This document shows positions 6,949 through 8,765 of a stretch of 8,765 bases of DNA, piece by piece. The translations under genes and the position numbers were made by a program. This stretch comes from Rhodothermales bacterium (GTDB lineage Bacteria > Bacteroidota > Rhodothermia > Rhodothermales > VXPQ01): contig JANQSQ010000621.1 of the NCBI GenBank assembly GCA_028283985.1, positions 1-8,765 of the forward strand. Reading direction: 5' to 3'. The first letter of the stretch is position 1. Every line of letters starts with the position of its first letter. The notes below the pieces were generated by a model. The model made no database searches, was not told the DNA's origin, and saw only the letters and a list, made by a program, of their open reading frames with translations.

Positions 6949-6985
6949 GTTTCCGGGTCGGCTGCCATCTTTCTCACGGACAAGT

Positions 6986-8035
6986 TTACCCCTCCCCTTC
7001 CACCTGTTCGGCGCGGCGCTGGCGCATGAGCGCATGGTAGCGGCGAGCGGCCCGGAGGTGCTCCGTAAGAGTTCTGCTGAAGTGATGGGCGCCGTCGCCG
7101 GTCGCCACGAAGTAGAGAAAATCATGGCGAGCAGGGGCCACGGCGGCCCGCAGAGAGGAAGCAGACGGATTGTTGAGCGGCGCCGGCGGCAACCCCCCGT
7201 GCAGATACGTATTGAAAGGGTGCGGAATGCGGTAATCGCTGTAGAGCAGGCGCCGCTTGCTTCCCTCCTGCTGCAGGATGATGTACTGTATGGTGGGGTC
7301 GGCGTCAAGTTTCATGCCGATGCGCAACCGATTGTGGTAGACCCCTGCTATCATGGGTTTTTCCTCGGCTTGCAGGGCTTCCCATTCGATAATGCTGGCC
7401 AGGGTCGCCACATCCCGCTTCGACAGGCCGAGACTGTCCGCTCCGGCCCGCAGTTCACGCTCGAAGAACGCATCGAACGTTTCCGTGATGGTGCGAACCG
7501 CACGTTCCGCACTGGAAAGCCAGTAGAAATGGTACGTTTCCGGGAACATGTAGCCGAAGAGACCGGCGGTGTCGGTGCGGAACGCGGCGGCGAGTTGCGT
7601 ATCGGCAAGGGCGGCGGAAAAATCTTCCGGGGAAAAGAACATGTTGCGGGCTGCGACCGCGGCGGCCACCTCGGGGCGCGCGCCAGGAGGTATCGTCAGG
7701 CGGACCGGCTCCTGCAGTCCGCGCCGCAGCACGCTCAGCATATCATGGTTGGAAACCCTGGCAGGGAAGGCGTAATGGCCTGCCTTGATCTGGTCTCCCC
7801 AGCCCGTAGCGCGCGCCATGAGGCGAAACGTGCCGGCTCGCCGGAGAATGCCGTTCGCGTGCAGCGAATCGACGACGGCTTCGAATTCGGAGCCGGGCGG
7901 AATGCGGACCGTGCGGCTCCCCTCGAAATCGGGGGTGTTGGGTCGGACCGCAATCCATGTCGCCGCTCCCAGCAGCGCCATACTCCCGGCCGTCAGGACA
8001 AGAACGATCTGCGCAATGAGGACCTTGCGGCGCAT
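6986..8035 (-). CDS. mltG: Endolytic murein transglycosylase MltG (YceG-like)
   Basis: Inner-membrane lytic transglycosylase that cuts nascent glycan strands within the chain and is thought to end peptidoglycan polymerisation. It has 349 residues, the usual length. A single N-terminal membrane segment (about residues 5-30, after MRRK) anchors it with the bulk in the periplasm. Residues about 40-110 form the LysM-like region (RTVRIPPGSEFEAVVDSLHANGIL). The catalytic domain contains LASIIEWEA (212-220), where E217 corresponds to the catalytic Glu of the E. coli enzyme. It also has AGVYHNRLRIGMKLDADPTI (230-249), NTYLHGGLPPAP (275-286) and FLYFVATGDGAHHFSRTL (306-323), all hallmark segments. The residue after the catalytic Glu is Trp where Lys is common; this is not expected to inactivate it. 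The ATG start gives the expected Arg/Lys-rich N-terminus. It follows the SDR gene on the same strand after 77 bp that hold a palindromic repeat. Confidence 0.96.
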   Translation of the reverse strand: MRRKVLIAQIVLVLTAGSMALLGAATWIAVRPNTPDFEGSRTVRIPPGSEFEAVVDSLHANGILRRAGTFRLMARATGWGDQIKAGHYAFPARVSNHDMLSVLRRGLQEPVRLTIPPGARPEVAAAVAARNMFFSPEDFSAALADTQLAAAFRTDTAGLFGYMFPETYHFYWLSSAERAVRTITETFDAFFERELRAGADSLGLSKRDVATLASIIEWEALQAEEKPMIAGVYHNRLRIGMKLDADPTIQYIILQQEGSKRRLLYSDYRIPHPFNTYLHGGLPPAPLNNPSASSLRAAVAPARHDFLYFVATGDGAHHFSRTLTEHLRAARRYHALMRQRRAEQVEGEG

Positions 8036-8075
8036 AAAGAGAATCAGTCTTGTCCACGTATGTTCTGTACCCTGA

Positions 8076-8114
8076 AGGATACGCTGATTACGTCCGCAAA
8101 GCTCAGAGTACCCT
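8076..8114 (-). repeat. Palindromic repeat (copy B) between the SDR gene and mltG
   Basis: Second copy of the element at 74-120, in the same orientation. Arms 8076-8087 and 8103-8114 flank a 15-nt loop (8088-8102), exactly the loop length of copy A. The loops agree at 11 of 15 positions, including GCGGAC when read on the minus strand. In minus-strand RNA the stem has eleven pairs (one of them G-U) and one U-C mismatch. In plus-strand RNA the same stem has two mismatches. The right arm overlaps the SDR stop codon (8113-8115), as copy A overlaps the proS stop. No U-run follows. It may process or attenuate an SDR-mltG transcript, or be a dispersed REP-like element. Confidence 0.7.
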
Positions 8115-8765
8115 ACACATCTCCCTCCCGGGGGCGGAGCAGCAGTTCTTCCACCACGGTGCGATCGCTCAGACGCCAGACATCGAGCATCGCCTGCGCA
8201 ATGTCTTCGGGGGGCATGAGACGTTCTTCAGGTACGTCGCTTCCATACCAGCTGGGCGTCCAGGTGGCGCCCGGCAAGACCGCCGTTACGCGCAGACCGT
8301 GCGCCCGCGTCTCTTCCCGCATGGCGCGCGCCAATCCAAGCACCCCGTGTTTGGCTGCGCAATAAGCGACCGCGCCGGGATAGGCCCTCAAGGAGGCCAC
8401 GGAGCATACGTAGAAGAGATGGCCGCTGCCCCGCTCCAGCATCTCCCGGAGAAAAACCCGGGTGACCATAAATGCGCTCGTCAGATTCACCGCCACCTGA
8501 CGGTTAAAGGTCTCGACCGTCATATCGACCACGGCGCCCGTTTCGAAAAGCCCTGCATTATTCAGGACCACGTCCGGCGTGCCGAATGCGGCATGTACAG
8601 AGGCCGCCATCTCCTCGACAGCCGCCTCGTCCGTCACATCGCACGGGAAAGCCCGGGCTTCCGCGCCGTGGGCGCGAGACAGACCGCAGGTTTCCTCCAG
8701 GCGCTCTTCGTTGCGCGCCACAAGCTCAAGGCGGGGAGCGGTCATCGCCGCAAAACTCCCAGCCA
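8113..8765 (-). CDS. Short-chain dehydrogenase/reductase (SDR), 5' end beyond the window
   Basis: NAD(P)-dependent oxidoreductase of the classical SDR family, with a Rossmann fold and cytoplasmic location. The visible part has LELVARNEERL (end of the second strand, cofactor-specifying region; the Arg suggests NADP), CDVTDEAAVEE, and the NNAG motif (codons 8551-8562). The catalytic Ser is in CSVASL, and Tyr and Lys are in YCAAK (codons 8350-8364). The TGxxxGIG glycine motif is missing because the frame stays open through the right edge. The ATG at 8743-8745 is therefore probably internal, and the true start lies outside. The C-terminal VVEELLLRPREGDV resembles FabG/YdfG-like SDRs. The substrate cannot be told. 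The stop codon lies in palindromic repeat copy B, and mltG follows 77 bp downstream on the same strand. Confidence 0.93.
   Translation of the reverse strand, partial: AGSFAAMTAPRLELVARNEERLEETCGLSRAHGAEARAFPCDVTDEAAVEEMAASVHAAFGTPDVVLNNAGLFETGAVVDMTVETFNRQVAVNLTSAFMVTRVFLREMLERGSGHLFYVCSVASLRAYPGAVAYCAAKHGVLGLARAMREETRAHGLRVTAVLPGATWTPSWYGSDVPEERLMPPEDIAQAMLDVWRLSDRTVVEELLLRPREGDV

Noticed and set aside
74..8114. Palindromic repeats as ends of a large mobile element spanning the window
   Set aside because: Both copies have the same orientation and no target-site duplication or transposase is seen. The enclosed genes include housekeeping genes such as proS and mltG.
7034..8365. 443-residue rightward frame opposite mltG and the SDR
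   Set aside because: It is antisense to two confident genes with intact catalytic motifs and crosses their intergenic repeat. No recognisable protein.

Overview
The window looks like chromosome of a Gram-negative bacterium, most likely of the Bacteroidota/Rhodothermota assemblage. It encodes an outer-membrane beta-barrel with an N-terminal signal peptide and a C-terminal Phe, and a lipobox lipoprotein. Its prolyl-tRNA synthetase is the short archaeal/eukaryote-like type, with the zinc cysteines lost as in Bacteroidota enzymes. Shine-Dalgarno sites are weak before most genes. No genus can be named from the sequence alone.

Layout, left to right. A leftward prolyl-tRNA synthetase gene (117-1592) ends inside a 47-nt palindromic repeat. 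A 314-bp divergent intergenic region follows, then a rightward lipoprotein gene (1907-3208). That protein has a Tyr/Trp/Gly-rich middle and a Ser/Arg-rich tail made of eight copies of a 17-residue unit. Next is a rightward FadL/OmpP1-like outer-membrane protein gene (3373-4929). After an 82-bp gap holding an inverted repeat and a good ribosome-binding site comes a tight two-gene operon (5012-6930): an ABC/SMC-type AAA ATPase, overlapping by ATGA a 213-residue protein with a TOPRIM-like pattern of acidic residues. The right side is leftward: a short-chain dehydrogenase cut by the window edge (8113-8765), a second copy of the palindromic repeat, and the endolytic murein transglycosylase gene mltG (6986-8035), which converges on the two-gene operon.

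The housekeeping genes (proS, mltG, the SDR) and the envelope genes appear to be ordinary chromosomal backbone. The ATPase plus small-protein pair stands out. It is translationally coupled, it looks less GC-rich than its neighbours in sampled stretches, and it has the composition of known ATPase-nuclease defence modules such as OLD/PARIS-type pairs. It is the best candidate in this window for an uncharacterised anti-phage or DNA-conflict system, but that role is inferred.

The second point of interest is the palindromic repeat. Two copies about 8 kb apart each overlap the stop codon of a leftward gene. Both have a 15-nt loop with a conserved GCGGAC core, and both pair better as RNA of the leftward strand (using G-U pairs) than of the other strand. 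This suggests a dispersed 3'-end hairpin family in this genome.
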